Shown: positions 15,715 through 24,945, counted from the first letter of the stretch. The stretch: DNA of 38,888 nt from JAHEIJ01 sp040235565 (GCA_040235565.1 JBECLA010000131.1:1-38888), one strand, 5' to 3'. The notes: generated by a model from the sequence alone, not told the origin. Translations and numbers: made by a program.

Positions 15715-18700
15715 ATGGCAGAGACGGGGATGATTGAAAAAACGAATGGCTCAGCAATCAGGTCCGCTAACAAACGCTGGTATCAACGGCGGAAACCAAA
15801 ACGCAAACTAATTATTCTTGCCACCATTCTGGTGGTGCTGACATTGTTGTACTCCTTTGCTCCCACGTTTATTGCGCGTTTTGTTATTACTCGAGAACTC
15901 GATAAATACGGGATTGAGGCTAGCGGTATTGAGACATTAAGGATTAATCCCTGGAAAATGGAAGTCTGGCTGGGGCCGGTAAAATTCCATACCGGTGAGA
16001 GTGAGGATGGACAACTCGGTGAGCTGGGTATCAAGGTCAATCCGTTTCCTGCTGTTCAGAAGCATGCCATGGTCAAACGTGTTCTGGTTCGGGGTATCGA
16101 TATTTACGTGGCCCGTGCTGCAGACAATACGCTGACATTAAATGGCATCCCATTGAACCAGTTTTTCCCTTCTGCTGATGAAACCGAAACCGCGCCGCCA
16201 GCAGAAGATACGACCCCCTGGGGGACCGGTCTGGGCAATTTCGAAATGCAGGAGAGCCGGTTTATCTTCAAGGAGAAGACGGGCGGGACGCTCACGGTTA
16301 AGATCGACAATTTGCGGCTTAATGACTTTATCAGCTGGACCCCGGATCAAGCCGGGGCATTCGAAATCAAGGCCCGTGTAAACGACATTGAATTTGATTG
16401 GAATGGTAAAGCCCGACCATTTGCAGAACATATTACACTCACAGCCAATGCTGTAACCCGAGAGGCGGGGCTTCCCAATGTTATTGAATTTACCGGTCCA
16501 CTTAATAAGCAAAACCCGATGGAACGCCGAAATGGGATCTATCACAGCGAGTTTCAGCACGAGATCACACTATTTAAAACGGGACGCCTCGAGGGCAAGA
16601 CGGTCGGTAAGCTGGAAGTCATCGGCGTAGACTATATTCAGGAGGAATCGTATGCATTATCAGTTGAACGGGCCGAGATGGATATCGATACCATCTATAC
16701 GATTACGGAAGATAATAATATTCAAATTAATGGCCAGATCATCATGGATATCCAGAAGGGTGCCGGGAAAGTACCAGAGGATAGTGTCTTTGATCTTGAG
16801 AGAGCACATATAGAACTCGCAGACCTGAGCACAACAATTAAAAATGATCGTAGTCTGAGTATTGCCACCAAACCGGAGGTTAACCTGACAAATAGTCATT
16901 TTACAGGACAGATCCACTTGTCCATGGATGCGTTGTTGAATATTTTGCGCCAATTGCAATCGTTATCAGCAGGTACTGATATTAGCAAGGAACAGACCGG
17001 CCTGGGTGATTTCGCGGGTGAGGAAGTAAGTTTGCCTCGATCAACAATTTCTATATCGCAACTGCAAACCACTTCACCCAAGCTGGAGCTGACCACAGCC
17101 GCCGGTGAAGTAGACCTGAATCATACGGTTAGCGGCGAAGTTAAAGGACTTGAGGTTTCATCCAGGCAACGTCGTATGACCATCGCCAACGCCAAGACCA
17201 ACATTTCCAACATGCAAATGCAGTCCGGCGAAGGCAAAATGTCGCTCAGTCTGTCCGGCAACACCGAGCTAACTACTATACAACACAAGGGTCCATTCGG
17301 TGAGAGCAAGATAGACTCGTTCGTTACCGACAATGAAAGACTGAAATTGCAAGTTGAGAGTGGCAACATTGACGTTGAATCAGATATCAAGGTGATAGTG
17401 AATGGTAGCCACATCCTTCTGTACAAGTTTGATGAACTTCCGGAAACATCGATTGGTATTGGAGCTGTTGCAACATATCTAAAAAATGGACGCTTTGCCA
17501 TAGAAAACCAGAAAATGCAATGGCAAGGTAATGCGGAGGCGAGCATCGACGAGCTTGTGGTTGATGTCGCAAAGGGAAAAGAGGCCTCTACAAAATTCCA
17601 GCGCCTTGAATTACGCAACGCGAAAGCGGATCAGGAATTCAATATACGTGCCGAGGCGCTGATTTTAAGCGGTCTCGATGTATTTTTAACCAGGAACTAT
17701 GTTGATGATGTCCTCGCGTCGGCAATCGATCAGGCGGCCCCGCAACAACAGGAAGAAATTGCTGAAAAGACACAGGGTTCCGATAAATCAAAATCAGGTG
17801 ATGCCGTAAAATTGAAACTACAACTTGGACGTGTGGCGCTGGAAAAAGGCGCAAAAGTGCGGTTCGAGGACAAGAAAGTCCAACCTCCGGTCAAGGTGAA
17901 TACAATTTTCAAGAGCGCCGAATTGCGTGACGTCGATATGAAAAATTCCAGGAAACGTGCCCAGGCTAAACTGGTTGCCAATATCAATGAGTTTACCAAT
18001 ATCGAACTGAAAGGCTGGGCAGCTAATCTGGGGCCAAATCCTGATCTTGAAATCATGGGAAAGATTGAGAACCTGGAGTTGCCCACTTATTCACCTTACG
18101 CGGCTGAATTTGGTGGTGTCTACCTGGAGAGTGGCCAATTTACGACTGAGACCAAAACAACCGGGCAGCATGGCAAGCTGAATGGTGAGATAAAACTGGA
18201 TGTGCAGGATTTGGTATTCCATCCCTTATCTGAAGAAGATGCAAAACGTTTGTCAAACAAAGCCGGATTTCCTATACAAACAGCAGTGGGACTTTTACAG
18301 GATTCAGACGGACATATCAGTTTACATTTTCCAATCAGTGGAACCTTAAATAAACCGGATGTAGATATCAGTTCGGCGATCAGCAAGGCGATCGGTAGCA
18401 CCCTAAAAAATATCTTTCCGCCGACTATGATTGCCGGCATGTTGTCTTCGAACGAACAAGGCAAAAATGTCAGCTTTGAAGCCATCAAATTCAAGCCGGG
18501 TTCTGTAAAACTGGATGAGGCGGCACGGCAATATGCTGACGAGTTGGCGACCCTGTTACGAGAACGACCCGTCCTGTCGCTGAATGTTTGTGGTGTCACC
18601 AATGCTGATGATTTTTACAATCTCACCTTGATCAAGATTAATAAACCTGCCAAGACGCAAGCTGCTGCGGATCAACGACTCAAACTCATTGAGACACATA

Positions 18701-18855
18701 AATCAAAATTACAAGAACTTGCCGCTGAGCGTACCCGCACGGTGCGACGTTACTTGATCACAGAAAAAGGACTGAATGCCGGGCAGGTAGGCGAGTGTCG
18801 GGCAAAATTAGATATTGATAATAAAGGCCCGCCACGGGTGGATGTAACGCTTTGA
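15715..18855 (+). CDS. DUF748 AsmA-clan giant envelope protein
   Basis: A 1046-residue protein anchored by one N-terminal transmembrane segment (about 31-55, KLIILATILVVLTLLY) with the rest in the periplasm. Long runs of alternating beta strands, and recurrent patterns such as IEASGIETLRINPWKMEVWLG early and LESGQFTTETKT late, match DUF748 of the AsmA clan. Related AsmA-like proteins (YhdP, TamB) form beta-groove bridges that carry lipids between the membranes; the same role here is inference. The C-terminus (about 910-1046) has an OmpA-like helical stretch (AARQYADELATLLRERP, ERTRTVRRYLITEKGL) usual for DUF748. The DUF1499 gene follows 75 bases downstream on the same strand. Confidence 0.85.
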   Translation: MAETGMIEKTNGSAIRSANKRWYQRRKPKRKLIILATILVVLTLLYSFAPTFIARFVITRELDKYGIEASGIETLRINPWKMEVWLGPVKFHTGESEDGQLGELGIKVNPFPAVQKHAMVKRVLVRGIDIYVARAADNTLTLNGIPLNQFFPSADETETAPPAEDTTPWGTGLGNFEMQESRFIFKEKTGGTLTVKIDNLRLNDFISWTPDQAGAFEIKARVNDIEFDWNGKARPFAEHITLTANAVTREAGLPNVIEFTGPLNKQNPMERRNGIYHSEFQHEITLFKTGRLEGKTVGKLEVIGVDYIQEESYALSVERAEMDIDTIYTITEDNNIQINGQIIMDIQKGAGKVPEDSVFDLERAHIELADLSTTIKNDRSLSIATKPEVNLTNSHFTGQIHLSMDALLNILRQLQSLSAGTDISKEQTGLGDFAGEEVSLPRSTISISQLQTTSPKLELTTAAGEVDLNHTVSGEVKGLEVSSRQRRMTIANAKTNISNMQMQSGEGKMSLSLSGNTELTTIQHKGPFGESKIDSFVTDNERLKLQVESGNIDVESDIKVIVNGSHILLYKFDELPETSIGIGAVATYLKNGRFAIENQKMQWQGNAEASIDELVVDVAKGKEASTKFQRLELRNAKADQEFNIRAEALILSGLDVFLTRNYVDDVLASAIDQAAPQQQEEIAEKTQGSDKSKSGDAVKLKLQLGRVALEKGAKVRFEDKKVQPPVKVNTIFKSAELRDVDMKNSRKRAQAKLVANINEFTNIELKGWAANLGPNPDLEIMGKIENLELPTYSPYAAEFGGVYLESGQFTTETKTTGQHGKLNGEIKLDVQDLVFHPLSEEDAKRLSNKAGFPIQTAVGLLQDSDGHISLHFPISGTLNKPDVDISSAISKAIGSTLKNIFPPTMIAGMLSSNEQGKNVSFEAIKFKPGSVKLDEAARQYADELATLLRERPVLSLNVCGVTNADDFYNLTLIKINKPAKTQAAADQRLKLIETHKSKLQELAAERTRTVRRYLITEKGLNAGQVGECRAKLDIDNKGPPRVDVTL

Positions 18856-18930
18856 CGATAGCCTCAACGTAACGGTACACCTTGTATAAAGCATATATTG
18901 CCGGGTGTTAAAACAAAAGAGATAGTCACT

Positions 18931-19410
18931 GTGAAATTGCTTTTATATTCTGTTATTGGCATTACTGTGGTCATTGGCTTGATGTTACTTGGGCTATCGA
19001 TTTCGTCCCGCAAACAGCCGGAGCTGGGGCTGCTCGATGGTCGGTTGCGTCCCTGTCCATCGACGCCGAATTGCATCAGCAGTGAAGGGCAGGGTGGATA
19101 TGCTTTTGTGGAACCCCTGGCCTATTCCGCCACAACGACGGATGCCTGGCAGGCAATCAAACAGACCGTTATCGCAACAGGTGGCGATATAGTGAGTGAA
19201 CAAAATACTTATTTGCATGCAACTTACGCAACACCGCTACTGCGTTTTATCGATGACGTTGAATTTCGGCTTGATGAAAACCATAATGTCATTCATATCC
19301 GGTCAGCCTCGCGGGTAGGCCGCTCTGATATGGGTATGAATCACAAACGGGTAGCGCGTATACGGACTATGTTTGAAAAGCAAATCAAGTCTTTGGGTGT
19401 AGCACACTGA
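18931..19410 (+). CDS. DUF1499 family membrane-anchored protein
   Basis: A 159-residue protein with an N-terminal transmembrane segment (LLLYSVIGITVVIGLMLLGL). The DUF1499 signature follows: RPCPSTPNCISS, then AWQAIKQTVIATGG and a beta-rich end including DDVEFRLDE and RSASRVGRSD. Function unknown in the family. The GTG at 18931 is preferred to a TTG at 18898: it puts the hydrophobic segment at the N-terminus, with AAAAGAGA upstream. It probably shares a transcript with the DUF748 gene before it and the cupin gene after it. Confidence 0.82.
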   Translation: MKLLLYSVIGITVVIGLMLLGLSISSRKQPELGLLDGRLRPCPSTPNCISSEGQGGYAFVEPLAYSATTTDAWQAIKQTVIATGGDIVSEQNTYLHATYATPLLRFIDDVEFRLDENHNVIHIRSASRVGRSDMGMNHKRVARIRTMFEKQIKSLGVAH

Positions 19411-19448
19411 AGCCGGCCGGAATGTTCAATTACGAAAAGGATTACGGT

Positions 19449-19811
19449 ATGCCGCGTATTATTGAATCACCCACCATCGTCGAGGCAGCCGGTAATAAAC
19501 CAAAGCGAATCGAAGAATACATTGGCCGTGCGAATTCGAATCACTCCACAGTCAGTGTCGCGCGCATGGTATCACCGTCAGGTTGGGTCGAACCTGGCCA
19601 GCGTCCGGAGTTTATGGAGATTACCCTGGTATTGCGAGGCCGGGTCCACCTTGAGTATGAAGGCGGTGAGTGTGATGTGGCTGCTGGTCAGGCCGTTATT
19701 ACCGAGCCCGGTGAATGGATTCGCTACAGTACGCCTGCTGCCGAAGGGGCAGAATATGTTGCTGTGTGCCTTCCCGCCTTTTCGCCTGATACCGTGCATC
19801 GCGACGAATAA
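19449..19811 (+). CDS. Cupin-fold protein lacking the HxH metal motif
   Basis: A small single-domain cupin of 120 residues. The beta-barrel is recognisable in MEITLVLRGRVHLEYEGGE followed by VAAGQAVITEPGEWIRYS and YVAVCLPAF. The first cupin motif keeps the glutamate and the glycine turn but not the two histidines, which are replaced by a PGQRPEFME stretch, so the metal site may be absent or altered. The ATG at 19449 is preferred because AAAAGGA lies at suitable distance; an ATG at 19422 would add nine residues. A strong terminator follows. Confidence 0.75.
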   Translation: MPRIIESPTIVEAAGNKPKRIEEYIGRANSNHSTVSVARMVSPSGWVEPGQRPEFMEITLVLRGRVHLEYEGGECDVAAGQAVITEPGEWIRYSTPAAEGAEYVAVCLPAFSPDTVHRDE

Positions 19812-19849
19812 AACAATCATTGTGCTGCAGTATATATACGGGCCAAAGT

Positions 19850-19872
19850 AAAGCCCGCTCATAGCGGGCTTT
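19850..19872. terminator. Bidirectional rho-independent terminator
   Basis: AAAGCCCGCT (19850-19859) and AGCGGGCTTT (19863-19872) form a perfect 10-bp stem with a three-base loop. It is flanked by A on one side and T on the other, and lies exactly between convergent genes, so it can end both transcripts. Confidence 0.85.
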
Positions 19873-19892
19873 CTGTATCAATATCAGCAGGA

Positions 19893-20141
19893 TCAAACGA
19901 TTGGGGTTTTAAAATAGTAACCGATAACACCACATGCAGCGGCGGCAAAGATACCAATAATACTCAGGTAACGATTTTTTGGTGCCGCCACGGTGAGCCC
20001 CATCATGGCGAGAAAGAATGAGACCAGGGGGAACATCGTTGGACTTACCAGCAATGCACCAGGGGCGGCTGCAATGGAAAGAAAGCCCATTAATTTACCG
20101 TCGTTAGCATTATTCTGTGTACTGACTGCTTCATCACTCAC
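19893..20141 (-). CDS. Small hydrophobic membrane protein
   Basis: An 82-residue protein with a polar head (SDEAVSTQNNANDGK) and two to three transmembrane segments (LMGFLSIAAAPGALLV, MFPLVSFFLAMMGLTVA, YLSIIGIFAAAACGVIGYYF). I recognise no family. The GTG at 20141 is chosen because AAGGAG lies a few bases upstream; an ATG at 20162 would place that site inside the gene. The 282 bases from 20142 to the next gene hold no other feature I can support. Confidence 0.6.
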   Translation of the reverse strand: MSDEAVSTQNNANDGKLMGFLSIAAAPGALLVSPTMFPLVSFFLAMMGLTVAAPKNRYLSIIGIFAAAACGVIGYYFKTPIV

Positions 20142-20423
20142 TGGCTTCTCCTTATGACGCAAAGTTATCGTTGATATAGTGCTGCAAAATATGCGGGTTT
20201 TGACGCAGGATAGATAATTTAATTTATTGATAGGTGGATAGATTACTCCGGTTTTTGCCGTGAGACCTGAATAGTAAACAATGTGCTAATTGTCTAATAT
20301 TCACTGATTCTAATACCGTGATGAGTGAGCGTTGATGTAACCGGCATCTGGCTAACCCTGCGTGACCCGTAACCAGGCTGGTATGCTATAGACTACGCAG
20401 GTCTGACAGGGGCCGACATTAGA

Positions 20424-21485
20424 ATGCCTTATAAACTTATCGTTTCAAGGGATATGGCAGCAGGTTTTCTGCAAACCGGACAGGTCAGTTGTCACGACAG
20501 CGCGGGTAAAGAAATCGTTTGCCATGAAACAGGCCAGGATGCCGCCTACCGCAAAGGCATAAAATGGCCGGAACCCCGTTTTACCGATCAGGGCGATCTT
20601 GTCCTGGATCATCTCTCTGGACTTTCCTGGAGCAAGAATGCCAATCTGGCCGAGTTTCCGCTGACCTGGCAGGAAGCGCTCGAATTCGTGCAACAGATGA
20701 ATCGTGAACGCCGCTATGGCTACCACGACTGGCGTCTTCCCAACCGGCGCGAGCTACGGAGCCTGGTCAGTCACCAGACCCGGGATCCGGCGTTGCCGGA
20801 AAACCACCCCTTCACACAGGTCTTTCCCGGCTGGTACTGGTCCTCAACCACCGCAGCGATCAGTCCCGCCCATGCCTGGTATGTGCACCTGCAAGGTGCC
20901 CGGATGTTCTATGGAGGAAAAGACCAGTCCTTTTTCGCCTGGCCGGTGCGGGGGAGCGGCAATGGAAATCTCTCCGCGACCGGCCAGACAGCCTGTTACG
21001 ACCCGAGGGGGCGCCCGATCCCCTGTCAGGACACGGGGCAGGATGGGGAACTCCGTAGCGGCCGGCCCTGGCCTGTGAGGCGATTTGTGACGGATCCATG
21101 CGGGATTCACGATTTACTCACCGGACTATGCTGGTCTCACCATGCGGATATCACGCGCGGAGCCGTCAACTGGCAGGAGGCACTGGATAACGTTGCCCGC
21201 CTGAATCAACGTCAGGGTCGCGGGGGCTGGCGACTGCCGAATATTAATGAACTTGAATCCCTGGTCGATTGCAGCACAAGTCGACCGGCACTGCCTGCAG
21301 CGCATCCCTTTCAACACGTACGGGAAGGCTACTGGTCATCAACCACTTCCCTGTTCGAGCCGGATTGGGCCTGGGCGCTGTATCTCGATAAAGGTGCCGT
21401 CGGGGTGGGGCAAAAGGTCGGCAAGCATTTTCATGTCTGGCCGGTGCAGGACGCGAGTATGGGGTCCTCTACGGAACCGAAATGA
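20424..21485 (+). CDS. Tandem DUF1566 (Lcl C-terminal) domain protein
   Basis: A 353-residue protein made of two copies of the DUF1566 domain. Each copy has a TGQ..C.D..G..I.C..TGQD lead, a (T/S)GL(S/C)WS strand, a TWQEAL or NWQEAL helix, WRLPN, a (R)EL.SLV segment and GYWSSTT or WYWSSTT. The lead-in contains paired cysteines (CHDSAGKEIVC, CYDPRGRPIPC) that could form disulfides, but no signal peptide is visible. DUF1566 belongs to the C-type-lectin/FGE-like fold, usually in surface or binding proteins; function unknown. Its stop overlaps the start of the NHL gene (ATGA), so the two are cotranslated. Confidence 0.85.
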   Translation: MPYKLIVSRDMAAGFLQTGQVSCHDSAGKEIVCHETGQDAAYRKGIKWPEPRFTDQGDLVLDHLSGLSWSKNANLAEFPLTWQEALEFVQQMNRERRYGYHDWRLPNRRELRSLVSHQTRDPALPENHPFTQVFPGWYWSSTTAAISPAHAWYVHLQGARMFYGGKDQSFFAWPVRGSGNGNLSATGQTACYDPRGRPIPCQDTGQDGELRSGRPWPVRRFVTDPCGIHDLLTGLCWSHHADITRGAVNWQEALDNVARLNQRQGRGGWRLPNINELESLVDCSTSRPALPAAHPFQHVREGYWSSTTSLFEPDWAWALYLDKGAVGVGQKVGKHFHVWPVQDASMGSSTEPK

Positions 21486-22402
21486 TTAAACTGCAATATA
21501 CTCAGTTTACTGTTGGCAAGTGGCCTGACTGGATAGTCAAATCGATGCGATTTATCTACTCCATATTTGTTCTCTGGTTGATCAGCCATAGCGTGAGTGC
21601 GTATGAGCTGGTCTACGTTGCCGGTTCTGAGCAAATATTCAAGCAACCCCATGACATTGTCTTGTCGCGCGATCGTCGCTATCTGTATATAGCAGATAAT
21701 AACAATGATCGTATCGCCGTCCTTGATCCGGACAGTCTCACGCTTATTGGAACGTTCGGTGAAGGCCAGGTAAGGGAGCCGCATGATGTGGTCTTTCAGT
21801 CAGCGGATACGTTGCTGGTTGCGGACACGGGAAATAACCGCATAGCAATCTTTAACGTTCAGGGAGCCAACGCAGAATTAGTCGGTGAATTACGCGGTAC
21901 CATCAGGCGACCTGAGGGGGTGGCCGTACATTCCAATGGGCGTATCTATGCCACCGGTGCCGTCTCCGGGAACATCGAGGCGTTTGAAAACGGCGAATCC
22001 ATTGCGGTTGCGGAGGGTTTATCTGCACCACATGATATCAGTATCGCCCCGGATGGTTCTTTGTGGATAGCGGATGCAGGGAATGACCGTCTGGTGAATA
22101 TGAATCAGGCTTTACGCGTAATACGTAGCCTCAAAGGGCCGCCTTATCAGTTTAGCGGGCCACGCTACCTTGATTTTGACCAGGCCGGGAGACTGTATGT
22201 GGCGGACAAATACAATCATCAGATCAAGGTGCTCGCATCGGATCATGCTGTATTGTTTACCCTGGGCAGTGGGCGTAGTGGCATCGGCCGCAACGTTTTT
22301 GATCGCCCCGAGGGAATTACAATCCAGGGTCAGGATATCTGGTTTTCAGATACCTACAATGACCGGATTGTCCGGTATCAGATAGTGAATCAAACTCGAT
22401 GA
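21482..22402 (+). CDS. NHL-repeat six-bladed beta-propeller, exported
   Basis: A 306-residue propeller with about six NHL repeats: PHDIVLSRDRRYLYIADNNNDRI, PHDVVFQSADTLLVADTGNNRI, PEGVAVHSNGRIYATG, PHDISIAPDGSLWIADAGNDRL, PRYLDFDQAGRLYVADKYNHQI and PEGITIQGQDIWFSDTYNDRI. These scaffolds bind proteins, sugars or RNA, and some are lyases. A hydrophobic segment (MRFIYSIFVLWLISHSVSA) acts as signal peptide. If translation starts at the ATG at 21482, which overlaps the previous stop and follows GGA, the n-region is long; an ATG at 21545 gives a standard signal. Its coupling to the DUF1566 gene suggests a two-protein complex. Confidence 0.87.
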   Translation: MIKLQYTQFTVGKWPDWIVKSMRFIYSIFVLWLISHSVSAYELVYVAGSEQIFKQPHDIVLSRDRRYLYIADNNNDRIAVLDPDSLTLIGTFGEGQVREPHDVVFQSADTLLVADTGNNRIAIFNVQGANAELVGELRGTIRRPEGVAVHSNGRIYATGAVSGNIEAFENGESIAVAEGLSAPHDISIAPDGSLWIADAGNDRLVNMNQALRVIRSLKGPPYQFSGPRYLDFDQAGRLYVADKYNHQIKVLASDHAVLFTLGSGRSGIGRNVFDRPEGITIQGQDIWFSDTYNDRIVRYQIVNQTR

Positions 22403-22480
22403 TGTTAAAACAACCGCTATTTGAACGACATCACTTTACCATTATCTCATCATGATGCTGGCCAGATTGGAGGTATTGCC

Positions 22481-23464
22481 GTGTATGCTAATTTCAGGAT
22501 CTTGTTTCCATCGACTGTATTGTTCATCGGATTGGTGTTGTTAACGTTTAATTCCGCGGTTGCAAAGAATGTGAAAGTTACGCCCCTGGGAAGTCATGAT
22601 GGTGAATTTTGCGGACGTGATCGGGCGTTGATTTTCGAAGACCCGGATGGCACCCGGCTGTTGTATGATGCCGGGCGCACGGTGGCGGGCGCCGGGGATA
22701 CGCGTCTGGGCAAGATTGATGCTGTGCTGGTGAGTCACATGCATGGCGATCATGTCGGTAACATTCATATTGAAAAACCCAATGCCGGGAGTTGTGGCCA
22801 ACCCGACACGCCGGTCGATGCTTTGCCCAATACCAACAGCGTGAATATCGCCCTGGCAAAGAAGGCCAGGATCATCACCGGGAGCGAGATGCCCAGGTTC
22901 TTTGCCGCCAAGCTCAAGGCACTGGGTGGCGATCCGAAAGCATCCCAACTGGTACGCTTCGGCGGGTCAGTGATGCTGGGCGGCGTGCGGATCACCACGG
23001 TACCGGCCGTGCATTCGAACGGTATCGCCGCCGGGATGATCGGGGGAGAACTGGGTGAAATGCTGCAAACGGCCGGACTGACCGCCTATGCCGGACCGCC
23101 AACGGGATATGTGTTGACGTTTTCCAATGGTCTGGTGGTCTATCTATCAGGTGATACCGGCATCACAGCCGAGCAGGACACGGTGGTGCGTGATCATTAT
23201 CACGCCAAACTGGTGGTAATGAATATTGGCGACACCTACACGACGGGTCCAACTGAAGCGGCCTGGGTGGTGAATGAATTGATCAAACCCAACGCAGTTA
23301 TTGCTTCACATGCCAATGAAGCCGCGACCCGAAATGGCAAGGTGATCCCCGATACCCGCACCGACACTTTCATCAAGGCCACGCACGTGCCCGTCTTCCT
23401 GCCACTGAGTGGCAGGACAATGGAATTTGATCGCAATGGCAAATGTGTGGCGGGGTGTGTTTAA
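22481..23464 (+). CDS. Secreted metallo-beta-lactamase-fold hydrolase
   Basis: A 327-residue exported MBL protein. The signal peptide (FRILFPSTVLFIGLVLLTFN) is cleaved near AVA-KNVKV. The zinc motif HMHGDH is at residues 86-91; further ligands are likely in VPAVHSNG, YLSGDTG and ASHANE. The pattern resembles UlaG/YcbL-like or lactonase-like enzymes; the substrate is unknown. The start is the GTG at 22481, because GGAGGT at 22469-22474 sits six bases ahead of it; a TTG at 22421 would disrupt the signal. It ends 36 bases from the convergent ComEC-like gene. Confidence 0.88.
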   Translation: MYANFRILFPSTVLFIGLVLLTFNSAVAKNVKVTPLGSHDGEFCGRDRALIFEDPDGTRLLYDAGRTVAGAGDTRLGKIDAVLVSHMHGDHVGNIHIEKPNAGSCGQPDTPVDALPNTNSVNIALAKKARIITGSEMPRFFAAKLKALGGDPKASQLVRFGGSVMLGGVRITTVPAVHSNGIAAGMIGGELGEMLQTAGLTAYAGPPTGYVLTFSNGLVVYLSGDTGITAEQDTVVRDHYHAKLVVMNIGDTYTTGPTEAAWVVNELIKPNAVIASHANEAATRNGKVIPDTRTDTFIKATHVPVFLPLSGRTMEFDRNGKCVAGCV

Positions 23465-23466
23465 AG

Positions 23467-23493
23467 CAACAATCCCCTGGAATTTTATTGTTG
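23467..23493. terminator. Hairpin between convergent MBL genes
   Basis: CAACAAT (23467-23473) pairs with ATTGTTG (23487-23493) over a 13-base loop. It fills the 36-base gap between two convergent genes, which suggests a shared terminator, though the stem is AT-rich and has no clean T tract. Confidence 0.35.
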
Positions 23494-23500
23494 GTTATAT

Positions 23501-24334
23501 CTAGACATGACAATACCTGACGCGGTGTTGCAGGCCATCTGTCTCAAAAATAATATGAAAGTGTTCGTCAGTTCGTAAATAGGGACGTGGCTGCTGATCC
23601 AGTTCCTCGATGACACTTTCGTGGGGGTGGCGGAAAGGGCGGATATGACTGCTGATGCCCAGCACCGTCTGGTTATCCAGGTGTCCGAGCCAGGGACACT
23701 GTCCATGGGAGAAATAGCCATTTTCCGATCCATGGTGAGGCACCTTGAAGAACCGCGTGTTTGCCGGGATTTCGGCGGCAATGTTGTCCCAGACTTCCGC
23801 CTCAGCATCACCTGTCAGAATAACCGCGTCATCACCCAGGTATAACGCCAGTACCACCGAGTTATTGTTCTCATTATCAGGAAGCAGGTCTGCCTCAGGC
23901 CATAACACGTCTACGCGTACATCACCGAGGGCCGGGAGCGTTTGCTGACGATCTACATGCTGGTAGCGCATGTTTTTACGTGGCCCATAGCGCTTTGCAT
24001 AGCGTAGCAAATCGGAGAAAAACAAGGCGGTATTTTTGGATTTTGGATAACAAAACCAGTCGGTACCGAAATCTTGCAGTACTTTCTTCAGACCTTGTCC
24101 ATGGTCGGCATGAACATGGGATAACAAGACCCAGTCAAACAGATTCTCGTTAACCGGGAATCGCACTCCCTGACGTTCGAAGAACCGTTTTAGAAAAATA
24201 TATGAAGAACGAAAGGTAGCCGTGTCATTGGAGTCGATCAGGGCAAAATGTGAGTCGCCGTTATCAGTGTAGGATTCTATAAGGATAGAGTCACCCCAGC
24301 CTACATCGATGAGATTGATACGTAACAGACTCAT
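23501..24334 (-). CDS. ComEC/Rec2-like cytosolic MBL-fold hydrolase
   Basis: A 277-residue soluble MBL protein of the ComEC/Rec2 C-terminal-domain type. It opens with INLIDVGWGDSILIE, close to the ComEC DVGQGDS block. The zinc motif HVHADH is at residues 73-78. LTGDAEAEVWDNI and the hallmark VPHHGSENG follow. There are no membrane segments, so this is the free-standing enzyme, not the DNA-uptake channel. Family members are nucleases or phosphodiesterases and often serve in conflict and defence systems. The ATG at 24334 overlaps the upstream gene's stop (ATGA), so it is coupled to the unknown protein encoded at 24331-24945. Confidence 0.9.
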   Translation of the reverse strand: MSLLRINLIDVGWGDSILIESYTDNGDSHFALIDSNDTATFRSSYIFLKRFFERQGVRFPVNENLFDWVLLSHVHADHGQGLKKVLQDFGTDWFCYPKSKNTALFFSDLLRYAKRYGPRKNMRYQHVDRQQTLPALGDVRVDVLWPEADLLPDNENNNSVVLALYLGDDAVILTGDAEAEVWDNIAAEIPANTRFFKVPHHGSENGYFSHGQCPWLGHLDNQTVLGISSHIRPFRHPHESVIEELDQQPRPYLRTDEHFHIIFETDGLQHRVRYCHV

Positions 24335-24945
24335 GCTGATGGTCCTTCATCTGGTGAAGGTTTGCGTTGCAGGACTCGACCCTCAGCTTCGTTCTCGTGA
24401 TAATGGCGACGGGCAGCCTCGACCTGCTGCCAATGCCAGGCACGAAAGGCCGCCGACTCAATTCTGGAGTATTCCGCCTGTGCCAGATGTTGTTCGCACG
24501 TCTCAAGCAAGTCGTCTTGTTCCAGTTGTCCTTCCCGATAGCGAAACGCGGCAGAAAACAGGTCGTCGCCGATTCGAAACACATCGCCCAGGGCAAAGTC
24601 CGTCTCCGCCTGACGCAGCACAAATTCAGGAATCCAAAGGTCATCGACATCGATAAACAGTTCAGGACGCTCCTCGAAGCGATCCAGAGTGGTCTCGATG
24701 CTATCGGGTGAGTCAAATGAATTGCCTCCGAACGGCTGGCGTATGATGCCGACCAGACCCAACATGAGGAATGAGGAGGGTTCACCTCTCAGGCTGAGTT
24801 GCCAGTCGGGGCTCGGCGCATCGCATTGTACGGTCAAATAGTTACAGCGGACCATTCGAAAATCGTCACGGCGCTTAATTGAATCGACGACGACTGGTAC
24901 CCCGTTCTGGTTCACTTTGACATCTTCCCTGCTTATGTTTGGCAT
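24331..24945 (-). CDS. Unknown protein paired with ComEC-like MBL enzyme
   Basis: A 204-residue soluble acidic protein, not recognised. The N-terminal half is beta-like (VPVVVDSIKRRDDFRMVRCNYLTVQCD, then WQLSLRGEP). The C-terminal half is helical (ELFIDVDDLWIPEF, LLETCEQHLAQAEYSRIESAAFRAWHWQQVEAARRHYHENE). It has no signal peptide or transmembrane helix and no metal motif. It is the first gene of the pair, and its last codon overlaps the ATG of the MBL gene, which implies matched expression and perhaps a complex. It could be a sensor, inhibitor or substrate adaptor for the hydrolase, but nothing in the sequence decides this. Confidence 0.7.
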   Translation of the reverse strand: MPNISREDVKVNQNGVPVVVDSIKRRDDFRMVRCNYLTVQCDAPSPDWQLSLRGEPSSFLMLGLVGIIRQPFGGNSFDSPDSIETTLDRFEERPELFIDVDDLWIPEFVLRQAETDFALGDVFRIGDDLFSAAFRYREGQLEQDDLLETCEQHLAQAEYSRIESAAFRAWHWQQVEAARRHYHENEAEGRVLQRKPSPDEGPSA

